In this document: piece after piece, positions 4,673-11,231 of the stretch
Position numbering within the stretch: position 1 is the stretch's first letter
Layout: each line of letters opens with the position of its first letter
Assembly (NCBI GenBank): GCA_964528705.1
Contig: CAZGUW010000155.1
Location: 1 to 11,231 of the forward strand
Source of the DNA: SLRI01 sp964528705
GTDB taxonomy: Bacteria > Pseudomonadota > Alphaproteobacteria > Geminicoccales > Geminicoccaceae
Reading direction: 5' to 3'
Length of the DNA stretch: 11,231 nucleotides
Program-made: the position numbers and the translations under genes
The notes under the pieces: model-generated
Seen by the model: the letters and a program-made list of their open reading frames with translations, nothing else
The model's database searches: none
What the model was told of the DNA's origin: nothing

Positions 4673-7513
4673 TCAGCCGGGAAGCGCCTGCAGCAAGTCC
4701 GGCAAGGGTGCTGGGCGGCCGAAGAAGTAGCCCTGCGCCTCGTTGCAGGCGAGCTCGTCGAGGAAGGCGAGCTGGGCGTCCTTCTCGACCCCTTCGGCGG
4801 TGGTCTGCTTGGCCAGCGCCGTGCTCAGCCCGACGATGGCACGGACGATCGCCTGGGCACCCTGGTCCCGGTCGAGCATGTCGACGAAGGAACGGTCGAT
4901 CTTGATCCGGTCGAATGGAAAGCGATTGATGTAGCTGAGCGAGGAATAGCCGGTGCCGAAATCGTCGATCGAGAGATGCACGCCGAGCCCGGCGAGACTG
5001 GCGAGTCGGCGGCCCAGCATCGGCAAAGACGGGTCGAGGAAGAGGTTCTCGGTGACCTCGAGCTCGATGCGGTCGGCTGCCAGAGCGTGCCGGGCCAGCG
5101 TGCCACGGACGAAATCGACGAACCCTACATCGCGCTTGAGCTGCACCACCGAGACGTTGATGGAGACCTGCAGGCCGCGATCGCGGAGATCCGGCCCCGC
5201 GAGATCGGCGCAGGCCCGCTCGACGACCCAGCGGCCGAGCTCGACGATCGAGCCGGTTTCCTCCGCGAGCCCGATGAAGCGCGCCGGCGGCAGCAGGCCC
5301 TCCTCCGGATGGCGCCAGCGCACCAGTGATTCCAGCCCCACCGGCTTGCGCTCCTGGAGATCGATCCGCGGCTGATAGTGCAGCTCGAGCGCGTCCTGGA
5401 GGATCGCGTCGCGCAGCGCCGCATCGAGCAGCAGGCCGTCGCCGGCTTCGCCGTGCAGCTCGGCATCGAAGGTGACCACCTGGTCGCGGCCGTCCCGCTT
5501 CGCCCGGTACATGGCGGAGTCGGCGCGCCGGAGCAGGCTGTCGGGAACATCGCCGTCGTCGGGAAAGATGGCGACGCCGAAGCTCGCCCGAACCGGCAGC
5601 GGTCGCCCGCCCACCATGACCGGGCGGGCGAAGGCGCTGCGATAGCGGGCGACCGCGGTCGCCACCTCGGCGCGGCTGTTGAGGCCGTCCAGCACCAGCA
5701 CGAACTCGTCGCCGCCGATCCGGCCGACCGTGTCGGTTGAGCGGCCGAGCAGGCGAAAGCGTGCGGCGACCTCGACCAGCACCGCGTCACCGACCGCATG
5801 GCCGAGCGCATCGTTGATGCTCTTCAGCCGATCGACATCGAGGAAGACCACGGCGACGCGGTTGCCGGCGCGCCGTGCCCGGTCCAGCGCGCCGGTGAGG
5901 CGATCCGTCAGGAGATGCCGGTTGGGCAGCCCGGTCAGGCTGTCATGGGTCGCCCGGAAGGCCACCTCGTCGAGCAGCCGCTGCTCATCCGTGATGTCGT
6001 TGAGCGCCATGACGAGACGCGAGCCCGCCTGCGGCCCGAAGCGGCGGGCCGTGGCGCGCACCGAGCGCTGGCGCCCGTCCGCCGCCGTCAGGCGGATCGC
6101 CCCGAGCGCCTCGCTGCCGCGCGCGGGCCGGGCCAGCTGGGCGGCGAGCAGCGCCGGCGTCGGCGGCTCCGGATCCTCGGCTGTTCGCCGGGCGAGCTCG
6201 GCGACCGGCGGCGCCAGCTCGGCGAGCGGCAGACCGACCAGCGTCTCGGAGGCACGGCCGAAGAGCCTGGCCGCCGCCGGGTTGGCATAGTCGACCACGC
6301 CAGCCTCGTCCGTGGTCAGCACCGCGTCCGCCACGTGGGTCAGGGCGGCATGGGCCAGGCTGCGTTCCACCTGGACGCGCCGCAGGCGCAGCACCGTCTG
6401 GCCCAGCCGGGCCAGGATCAGATAGCCGAGCAGGGTCGCCGTGACCGAGGCGAAGGGCAGCATCAGCTTCGAGAGCAAGAGGGCGCCGATACCGGTGCAG
6501 AGCGGCAGCAGCGGCACGATGAGCAGTGCCGGGGGCGCCAGCGCCGGACGGCGCCAGCCCGCGAGCAGCCAGGGCAGGAACGCGCCGCCGGCGAGGAGGG
6601 CCGCTGCCAGCTCGGGCCAGCGGAACGGGGCGATGGTCCGGCCCTGCAGCAGGGCCTCCACGGCCAGCGCCTGGAAGTCGATGGGCGGGGCGGCGCCGAG
6701 GCCGGTGCCTATCCGGACCGGAGCGGCCAGTCCGCGCGCGGTGACCCCGACGAGCACGGCGGCACCGCCAAGCAACGGCGCACGCTCGCCTTGCAGGACG
6801 TCGATGGCGGAGTAGCGGCGCAACCGCCACGGGTCGGCCGCGACCGGCACCAGCGCCTCGCCATCCTCGACCCAGTCGAAGAGGATCCCTGACGGTTCGC
6901 CATTGCGGAAGGTGGCACGCGTGGCGACCTGCGGCAGCATCTGGCGCTCCACCGCCACGGCGAAAGCCGGCCAGAAGGCGTCGCCGACGCCGGCGGCGAG
7001 CTGCAGCCGGCGCAGCCGGTCATCGGCGTCCGGCCGGAGATGGGAGTGGCCGAGGGCACGGGCCAGCTCCGGCAGGCGGCCGAACGGCAGGAGCTCGACC
7101 GGCGGCTGGCCGGCCGTCGGCGCCTCGGCCACCACCGGCAGCACGACATTGCCGGCCCGGGCGATGGCCGCGTCTAGTGCCAGATCACCCGCCGGATCGT
7201 CGACCGACGGCTCGGCGAAGAGCACGTCATAGCCGATGACCCGCGCTCCGGCAGCGGCGAGCCGGTCGATCAGCCGGGCGTGCACCCGCCGCGGCCAGGG
7301 CCATGGCCCGACCCGCTCGAGGCTCCGCCGGTCGATCTGGACGACGGCGACACGGTCGCTGCGCGGTCCGGTGAGCCAGGGCTGCAGCGCGTCATAGGCC
7401 GCTGCATCGAGCATGTCGCCCGGCCCGAGGCGGACGACCAGAGCCGCGAGCACAGTCGCCAGGATGGCGAATCCCAGGCGGCGGGGAACCGGAACACCCC
7501 CGTCAGGCACCAT
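4673..7513 (-). CDS. Membrane CHASE2-PAS-GGDEF-EAL cyclic-di-GMP signalling protein
   Basis: A 946-residue inner-membrane sensor with both cyclic-di-GMP synthase and phosphodiesterase domains. Order: a TM helix (12-28); an extracytoplasmic CHASE2 domain (about 30-298, with the typical VAVVQIDRRSL and GPWPWPR); three TM helices (about 300-320, 326-345, 348-368); a short linker; a PAS domain (383-505); GGDEF (512-680); EAL (695-945). The GGDEF motif is intact (600-604). An RxxD inhibitory site lies five residues before it (Arg591, Asp594). The EAL signature reads ESL (728-730), but the other phosphodiesterase residues are kept: Asn786, Glu819, DDFGTGYSS from 850, Lys871, Glu907 and Gln927. Both activities are therefore possible. 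The ATG lies one base after the stop of the FecR-like gene (TGAGATG), with no strong ribosome-binding site of its own, which implies translational coupling. CHASE2 ligands are mostly unknown; the partner gene suggests envelope sensing (inference). Confidence 0.95.
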   Translation of the reverse strand: MVPDGGVPVPRRLGFAILATVLAALVVRLGPGDMLDAAAYDALQPWLTGPRSDRVAVVQIDRRSLERVGPWPWPRRVHARLIDRLAAAGARVIGYDVLFAEPSVDDPAGDLALDAAIARAGNVVLPVVAEAPTAGQPPVELLPFGRLPELARALGHSHLRPDADDRLRRLQLAAGVGDAFWPAFAVAVERQMLPQVATRATFRNGEPSGILFDWVEDGEALVPVAADPWRLRRYSAIDVLQGERAPLLGGAAVLVGVTARGLAAPVRIGTGLGAAPPIDFQALAVEALLQGRTIAPFRWPELAAALLAGGAFLPWLLAGWRRPALAPPALLIVPLLPLCTGIGALLLSKLMLPFASVTATLLGYLILARLGQTVLRLRRVQVERSLAHAALTHVADAVLTTDEAGVVDYANPAAARLFGRASETLVGLPLAELAPPVAELARRTAEDPEPPTPALLAAQLARPARGSEALGAIRLTAADGRQRSVRATARRFGPQAGSRLVMALNDITDEQRLLDEVAFRATHDSLTGLPNRHLLTDRLTGALDRARRAGNRVAVVFLDVDRLKSINDALGHAVGDAVLVEVAARFRLLGRSTDTVGRIGGDEFVLVLDGLNSRAEVATAVARYRSAFARPVMVGGRPLPVRASFGVAIFPDDGDVPDSLLRRADSAMYRAKRDGRDQVVTFDAELHGEAGDGLLLDAALRDAILQDALELHYQPRIDLQERKPVGLESLVRWRHPEEGLLPPARFIGLAEETGSIVELGRWVVERACADLAGPDLRDRGLQVSINVSVVQLKRDVGFVDFVRGTLARHALAADRIELEVTENLFLDPSLPMLGRRLASLAGLGVHLSIDDFGTGYSSLSYINRFPFDRIKIDRSFVDMLDRDQGAQAIVRAIVGLSTALAKQTTAEGVEKDAQLAFLDELACNEAQGYFFGRPAPLPDLLQALPG

Positions 7514-7514
7514 C

Positions 7515-9212
7515 TCAAAGCAGCAGGAACAGAAGTGCGAACGGCACGAGCAGGACTGGCCACCAGCGGCTCGGCTCGACCGTGATGCGTTGCGGCGTCG
7601 AGTACGTCGAGACGTAGCCGTCGGCCTCGATGATCTGGGCGCGGAACCAGTAGTCGCCCGGCGGCAGACCTGGCACGACCAGCGCTGCCTCCTCGCCGAC
7701 CGCCTCGTGGCGCGGCTCGGCGAAATCGGCCTTGTCGGCGATCTGGAAGCGGACGCGCTGGCCCGGCTCGAGCGAGGCGAGGCGGATGGTCAACCGGCCG
7801 CTCTCCGTCTCGAGGTCGTCGATCGCCGGGTCGGCCGGCGGGTCGACCCGCTCGAAGCTCCAGACGTCGCTCCACGGCCCCACCTCGCCCGCCTCGTCGA
7901 CGGTGCGCAAACGCCAGTGCCAGGTGCCGAGCGCCAGGTCGGCCTCTGGCGTGAAGCTCGCCCCGGTCAGGTCCGTGGCACGGATCACCGGCTCGGCGAA
8001 GTCGGCGCTCATCGCCAGCTCGAGGCGAACGCTTGCCGCGTCGAGCGGCACCGACCAGCCGAACTGCGGTCGCGGCTCGCGCACCTTGCCCTCGCGCTGC
8101 GGGCTCAGGGGTGTCGGCGGCTCCGGCCGGGCGTCGACCGCAAGCTGCCAGATCCGGTCGAGGCCCTCGAGCCCGTCCGCCTCGATGCCGCGCAAGCGGG
8201 CCAGATAACTGCCATCGGCGACCTCCAGCCGGGCCGATTGGCCGGCCGGCACGATCAGGTCGGTCACCGGCTGCTCGAAGCGATCGTCGTGGGCGAGCGT
8301 CAGGCGGAAGCTCCGGGCACCGGCAAGCGGCGGCATGGGCAGCCGGAGCGGCAGGCGCTCGAGGCGGTCCGGCAGATCGGCGGGATCCGGCGGCGGCAGC
8401 AGCTGCCGCGGCGGCTCGGGCGCCGAGCCCTGCCGCGTCACCGTGCCCATGCCGGCGCCGACGCTGCGGGCGGTCGACAGTGCCGCGACCCGCACATTGC
8501 CGGTCAGCACCTCGGTGGCGCTGCGCTCCTCCGCCTCGTCCAGGCCGACGCGCAGATCAGTACCGCGCACCGAGCTTACCGCCGGCGGCGTCCATACCTC
8601 GAAGACGGAGCCGGCACCGACGGCCGGCTCGACCCTGGTCTCGAGGCGGCCCCGCTCGAGCCTGAGTCGCGTGTCCACCATGCCGGTGCGGCGATACTCG
8701 CTCAGCCGGTCCAACTCCAGCCGGGCGGACTCGCCGAGCAGCACGCGCGAGCCGTCGGCGAAGGCGATGACGGCGCTGGCATCGGCCCCGGTCTCGAGCA
8801 CGTCACCCGCCTCGAGCCGCATGTCCGTCATCGGTGCCGGGCGGGTCTCGCCGCGACTGAGCACCACGCTGCCCTGGAAGGTCTCGAGCACCGCCGCGGC
8901 CGGCTGCAGACGCAGCCAGGCGAGCGGGATCGAGAGGCGGGTGCCGGGCGGGATCGAGCGCGGCTGATCGACGCCGTTGAGCGCCTGCAGGGCCGGCCAC
9001 TGCCGCCAGTCGGCGAGATAGCGGCGCGACAGGTTCCAGATATTGTCGCCGGGCCGCACGGTGTACCGCCATACCGGGCCCGGGTCGGCCGTTGCCGCCA
9101 CGGGTGTCGGCGTCACCTGGGCGGCGGTCGGCATCGATGAGAGAAGGCAGGCGAGGGCGACGAGAGCCCCGCGGATGAACCCGAATGACCCCACGCAGAC
9201 CGCTCGACTCAA
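7515..9212 (-). CDS. Secreted LysM and FecR-domain protein with C-terminal repeats and membrane anchor
   Basis: About 565 residues from TTG 9212. A signal peptide (1-32) has arginines before the hydrophobic GALVALACLL and ends PTAAQ. A LysM domain follows (about 48-97, YTVRPGDNIWNLSRRY), expected to bind peptidoglycan. A FecR beta-domain (about 108-244) includes GDVLETGADASAVIAFADGS and SSVRGTDLRV. A proline-rich linker leads to three related beta-sandwich-like modules (about 300-370, 381-458, 469-546), each with a strand motif like ADFAEP. The chain ends in a hydrophobic segment (550-565) with no tail beyond it. FecR domains usually relay outer-membrane signals to a FecI sigma factor, but neither FecI nor a TonB receptor is present here. 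The CHASE2 cyclic-di-GMP gene begins one base downstream, so it is the likely partner (inference). The frame opens at TTG 9260; TTG 9212 is preferred because GAGGTGG lies 6 nt before it and the signal peptide is then normal. GTG 9194 is another option. Confidence 0.85.
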   Translation of the reverse strand: MSRAVCVGSFGFIRGALVALACLLSSMPTAAQVTPTPVAATADPGPVWRYTVRPGDNIWNLSRRYLADWRQWPALQALNGVDQPRSIPPGTRLSIPLAWLRLQPAAAVLETFQGSVVLSRGETRPAPMTDMRLEAGDVLETGADASAVIAFADGSRVLLGESARLELDRLSEYRRTGMVDTRLRLERGRLETRVEPAVGAGSVFEVWTPPAVSSVRGTDLRVGLDEAEERSATEVLTGNVRVAALSTARSVGAGMGTVTRQGSAPEPPRQLLPPPDPADLPDRLERLPLRLPMPPLAGARSFRLTLAHDDRFEQPVTDLIVPAGQSARLEVADGSYLARLRGIEADGLEGLDRIWQLAVDARPEPPTPLSPQREGKVREPRPQFGWSVPLDAASVRLELAMSADFAEPVIRATDLTGASFTPEADLALGTWHWRLRTVDEAGEVGPWSDVWSFERVDPPADPAIDDLETESGRLTIRLASLEPGQRVRFQIADKADFAEPRHEAVGEEAALVVPGLPPGDYWFRAQIIEADGYVSTYSTPQRITVEPSRWWPVLLVPFALLFLLL

Positions 9213-9226
9213 TGAGGTCCACCTCA
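9213..9226 (-). promoter_or_regulatory. Ribosome-binding site of the FecR-like gene inside a 14-bp dyad
   Basis: The - strand reads TGAGGTGGACCTCA directly before TTG 9212. GAGGTGG (9225-9219) is a Shine-Dalgarno site with 6 nt of spacing and decides the start. The whole stretch is a perfect dyad, arms TGAGGT/ACCTCA around two bases, so it could also be an operator. The two-base centre is too small for a good RNA hairpin. Confidence 0.5.
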
Positions 9227-9257
9227 AGCAATTGTTGAAAGCAGGCCGCTTTCGCGC

Positions 9258-9287
9258 CAATCCCGATCGTTCGCCTTAAAATGACAA
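9258..9287 (-). promoter_or_regulatory. Weak candidate promoter for the FecR-like / cyclic-di-GMP genes
   Basis: The 185-nt gap between the ribosomal operon and the FecR-like start holds the most AT-rich patch in the window. On the - strand TTGTCA (9287-9282) is one base off the sigma-70 -35 consensus, but only a poor -10 (GGGATT or GGATTG, about 9264-9258) sits at the right distance. A start near 9252 would leave a leader of about 40 nt before TTG 9212 and would exclude the TTG at 9260. Some promoter is expected here, because a terminator lies just upstream. Confidence 0.22.
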
Positions 9288-9337
9288 GGAATGAAGAGGT
9301 TTTCTACCCTCGATTAGACGGCAGCGCATCGGGCACG

Positions 9338-9368
9338 AAAAAGGGCGCCGGAACAAGTCCGGCGCCCT
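9338..9368 (-). terminator. Rho-independent terminator of the rplM-rpsI operon
   Basis: On the - strand a perfect 10-bp stem AGGGCGCCGG / CCGGCGCCCT encloses a 7-nt loop (ACTTGTT) and runs into a tract of five T (9342-9338). It lies 29 nt after the rpsI stop codon. It separates the ribosomal operon from the FecR-like gene, which therefore needs its own promoter or read-through. Confidence 0.88.
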
Positions 9369-9397
9369 CCTTCGCGTGCGGTTGGTTCGGGTCGGGC

Positions 9398-9883
9398 TCA
9401 GCGCTTCGAGAACTGGAAGCTGCGCCTTGCCTTGGCCTTGCCGTACTTCTTGCGCTCGACCTCGCGCGCGTCGCGGGTCAGGAAGCCGCCATGCTTGAGA
9501 GCCGGGCGAAGCGCCGGCTCGTAGGCGATCAGCGCCCTCGCGACGCCGTGCCGCACGGCACCGGCCTGACCGGACAGGCCACCGCCGGCCACGGTGCAGA
9601 CGATGTCGTACTGCTGCAGCCGGTTGATACTCGCCAGCGGCTGGTTGATCACCATCTGCTGCGTCGGCCGGGCGAAATAGGCCGGCATGTCCTTGCCGTT
9701 GACCGTGAAGCGGCCGCTGCCGGGCTTCACCCAGACCCGGGCCGCCGACTCCTTGCGGCGCCCCGTGGCGTAGGCGCGGCCGTACTTGTCGATCTTCGGC
9801 TGGGCGACCTCGACCTCCGGCTCGGCAGCCATGCCCGGCCGCAGCTTCGAGAGGTCCTGAAAGGAGGAGACGGTGTCAGCCAT
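9398..9883 (-). CDS. rpsI: 30S ribosomal protein S9
   Basis: A 161-residue protein of the small ribosomal subunit; the S9 tail reaches into the peptidyl-tRNA site. Diagnostic segments are GRAYATGRRKESAARVWVKPG (spread over 35-55), VNGKDMPAYF, TVAGGGLSGQAGAVRHGVARAL and the universal C-terminus SFQFSKR. The core is preceded by about 30 variable residues, an N-terminal extension seen in alphaproteobacterial S9 proteins. Its ATG overlaps the end of rplM by 8 nt (ATGGCTGA), and it has only a weak GGAAC upstream, so translation is probably coupled to rplM. A strong terminator follows. Confidence 0.98.
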   Translation of the reverse strand: MADTVSSFQDLSKLRPGMAAEPEVEVAQPKIDKYGRAYATGRRKESAARVWVKPGSGRFTVNGKDMPAYFARPTQQMVINQPLASINRLQQYDIVCTVAGGGLSGQAGAVRHGVARALIAYEPALRPALKHGGFLTRDAREVERKKYGKAKARRSFQFSKR

Positions 9884-10352
9884 GCGCGGTTCCGAGCTTG
9901 CTGTTCTTCGGGTTCAGGGCGGCGAAGTCGAGCGTCTTGGGGCTCTGGCCCGCATGCGGGTGTTCGCCGCCGGCGTAGATGTGGAGCTTGCGCATGACCT
10001 GCCGGCCGAGCGGACCACGCGGCACCATGCGCTCCACCGCCTTCTCGATCACCCGGGCCGGGAAGCGGCCGTCGAGCACCTTCTCGGCGGTGGTCTCCTT
10101 GATGCCGCCCGGATAGCCGGTGTGGCGGTAGTAGGTCTTCTGGGTGCGCTTGTTGCCGGTCAGGACGACCTTCTCGGCATTCAGCACGACGATGTGGTCG
10201 CCACAGTCCATGTGCGGCGTGAACATCGCCTTGTGCTTGCCGCGCAGCCGGTTGGCGACCAGCACGGCGAGCCGGCCGAGGACCAGCCCTTCGGCGTCGA
10301 TCACGAACCAGTCCCGTTTGATGTCGGCGGGCTTGGCGGAATAGGTCTTCAT
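9876..10352 (-). CDS. rplM: 50S ribosomal protein L13
   Basis: A 158-residue protein of the large ribosomal subunit, an early assembly protein bound to 23S rRNA. It shows the canonical start MKTYSAKPADI, then DAEGLVLGRLA, the GKHKAMFTPHMDCGD core, KTYYRHTGYPGG and KAVERMVPRGPLGR. The frame is open 34 codons further to ATG 10454, and ATG 10382 has a possible AGGGGG site upstream, but the family start is at ATG 10352, where only a weak GAGCAG precedes it. It is first in the rplM-rpsI operon, the usual pairing in bacteria. In E. coli L13 represses this operon by binding its leader; whether that holds here is not visible. Confidence 0.97.
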   Translation of the reverse strand: MKTYSAKPADIKRDWFVIDAEGLVLGRLAVLVANRLRGKHKAMFTPHMDCGDHIVVLNAEKVVLTGNKRTQKTYYRHTGYPGGIKETTAEKVLDGRFPARVIEKAVERMVPRGPLGRQVMRKLHIYAGGEHPHAGQSPKTLDFAALNPKNSKLGTAHG

Positions 10353-10405
10353 GAAGCTGCTCACGAGGCTGCGCCGCGCCATGGGAACGAGCCCCCTGGC
10401 GGGCG

Positions 10406-10421
10406 GACGGCCGAAGCTGTC
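10406..10421 (-). other. Small hairpin with a UUCG loop in the rplM leader
   Basis: On the - strand GACAGC-TTCG-GCCGTC can fold into a 6-bp stem with one A-C mismatch, closed by a C(UUCG)G tetraloop, a very stable loop type. It lies about 55 nt before the rplM start, in the expected leader. Leader structure is a known means of ribosomal protein autoregulation, but the stem is short and imperfect, so a role is speculative. Confidence 0.25.
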
Positions 10422-10470
10422 GGACAACAGAAATCGAGCGAGCACCGGGGGCACCCGCCGACAACGGCGC

Positions 10471-10500
10471 CATGTAGGTGAGGAGACCCGTCGCTGTCAA
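10471..10500 (-). promoter_or_regulatory. Candidate sigma-70 promoter of rplM-rpsI
   Basis: The - strand carries a perfect TTGACA (10500-10495) and, after 18 nt, TACATG (10476-10471), a three-of-six -10 match; CTACAT at 17 nt is the alternative. The -35 overlaps the stop codon of the MFS gene. Transcription would start near 10464, giving a leader of about 110 nt before ATG 10352. The 144-nt gap holds no better candidate. Confidence 0.5.
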
Positions 10501-11231
10501 CGGTCAATCGGCGGCAACCGGCGCCAGAGCCAGGCATAGGCGGTGACGAAAACCACGGCTGCCAGCACCATGGCCAACCTGAGGCCGAAGAGCTCGGCCG
10601 CCGTGCCGACCGCCAGGGCACCCAGCGCCGGGACGCTGCGGAAGACGAGGCCGAAGAGGCTCATCACCCGGCCCCGGAGCTCCGGCTCGACCCCCAGCTG
10701 CACGGCTGTGTGCATCGCCACGCCGCAGGCGGTCAGGGTGAAGCCGAAACCGGCGATGAGCGGCACGGCAAGGACGAAGCCGGGGCTGAGCGCGAAGAGC
10801 GTGGCAAAGGCGGTGACGGCGAGCAGCAGCAGCAGCGTGCGACGCAGGTCGAAGGCGTCGGCGCGGAGCGCCACCCAGATGCCCCCCACCACGGCACCCA
10901 GCCCCATCGCGGCGCTGAGCACCGCCAGCCCCTCGACGCCACGCTCGAAGACCCCGCCGGCGAAGCCGGGAAGCAGCTCGCCGAGCGGCCGGACGGTGAG
11001 CGAGAGGGCGATGAAGAAGGCGAAGAGCGGCGCCAGCACGGCGCTGCCACGGACATGCGCGATGCCCTCGAGGAAGGCGCGCGCCGCGCCCTGCCAGGCA
11101 CCCGGCCGCACACTCTCGTTGAGCACGAGGCGGGGCAGGACGAAGAGGATCGGCACGTAGGTCAACGCATTGACGAGCAGCGCCGCCGGCACCCCCGACG
11201 AAAAGATCGCCCGCGCGGCGGGCGAGTGGAT
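10497..11231 (-). CDS. MFS-type exporter, C-terminal part (5' end outside window)
   Basis: The frame is open from the window edge to TGA at 10497-10499, giving 244 residues of a multi-pass inner-membrane protein. A GTG at 11192 could be read as a start, but the frame and the protein-like sequence (AARAIFSSGVPAALLVNAL) continue through the edge, so the gene is truncated. The visible part resembles the second half of drug/siderophore exporters of the MFS_3 type: a GVPAALLVNALTYVPILFVL helix, a basic/proline stretch, FAFFIALSLTVRPLGELLPGFA, a GLGAVVGGIWVALRAD helix end, then about four further helices ending AYAWLWRRLPP. Substrate cannot be told from this half. It is upstream of and co-oriented with rplM, but the ribosomal operon appears to have its own promoter. 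Confidence 0.88.
   Translation of the reverse strand: MHSPAARAIFSSGVPAALLVNALTYVPILFVLPRLVLNESVRPGAWQGAARAFLEGIAHVRGSAVLAPLFAFFIALSLTVRPLGELLPGFAGGVFERGVEGLAVLSAAMGLGAVVGGIWVALRADAFDLRRTLLLLLAVTAFATLFALSPGFVLAVPLIAGFGFTLTACGVAMHTAVQLGVEPELRGRVMSLFGLVFRSVPALGALAVGTAAELFGLRLAMVLAAVVFVTAYAWLWRRLPPIDR

Noticed and set aside
3320..4905. Overlapping + strand open frames opposite DUF6134, the ribokinase and the end of the EAL domain
   Set aside because: They have no motifs and low-complexity Arg/Ala/Ser composition, and they lie across real - strand genes and their gaps.
7413..9140. Long + strand open frame (575 codons) opposite the FecR-like gene
   Set aside because: It is antisense to a gene with signal peptide, LysM and FecR motifs. 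Its composition is dominated by Arg, Ala and Gly, with no known family visible.
9213..9260. TTG 9260 as the start of the FecR-like protein
   Set aside because: It would place 16 extra residues before a normal signal peptide, and it has no ribosome-binding site, whereas TTG 9212 has GAGGTGG at 6 nt.
10353..10454. N-terminal extension of L13 by 34 residues (ATG 10454) or 10 residues (ATG 10382)
   Set aside because: L13 proteins start at MKTYSAKP. The upstream part is the operon leader; the 10382 start has a possible ribosome-binding site but no family support.
1..11231. tRNA or rRNA genes, CRISPR arrays, insertion sequences, integrase or attachment sites
   Set aside because: Nothing of these kinds was recognised on either strand. 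No direct-repeat array, transposase motif or terminal inverted repeat was seen, and gene content looks chromosomal.

Overview
The window is high-GC DNA of alphaproteobacterial character. The inference rests mainly on the L13 and S9 ribosomal proteins and on the pairing of a CFA-like methyltransferase with a PhrB-type iron-sulfur photolyase. A Rhodospirillales-like lineage is plausible, but I cannot fix the genus by eye. Coding density is very high: the longest gene-free stretch is about 185 bp (9213-9397), so no gap exceeds 300 bp.

Left end, + strand: a short tail resembling a DUF1365 protein (1-65), then a cyclopropane-fatty-acid-synthase-like SAM methyltransferase (105-1343). Facing it on the - strand is a run of five genes. 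In transcription order they are: a secreted LysM/FecR-domain protein (9212-7515); a membrane CHASE2-PAS-GGDEF-EAL cyclic-di-GMP protein starting one base after it (7513-4673); a ribokinase-like PfkB sugar kinase (4602-3688); a Tat-exported DUF6134 protein (3637-2933); and a PhrB-type (6-4) photolyase/cryptochrome (2924-1368). Gaps of 1 to 70 nt and no visible terminator allow one long transcript. A possible ECF-sigma promoter in front of the DUF6134 gene would make DUF6134-photolyase a separate inducible unit.

Right end, - strand: a truncated MFS exporter (11231-10497), then the conserved rplM-rpsI operon (10352-9398) with a good promoter candidate and a clear Rho-independent terminator (9338-9368) that insulates it from the signalling genes.

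Two functional themes stand out. First, the methyltransferase, the photolyase and DUF6134 look like a membrane-lipid and DNA-protection set of the kind linked to singlet-oxygen or light stress in alphaproteobacteria. The methyltransferase lacks two residues that bind bicarbonate in true CFA synthases, so it may make a methylated or furan-precursor fatty acid instead of a cyclopropane. Second, the FecR-like protein with a peptidoglycan-binding LysM domain and the CHASE2 cyclic-di-GMP enzyme look like a two-gene envelope-sensing module with no FecI sigma factor or TonB receptor in the window. That module is the best candidate here for an under-described system.
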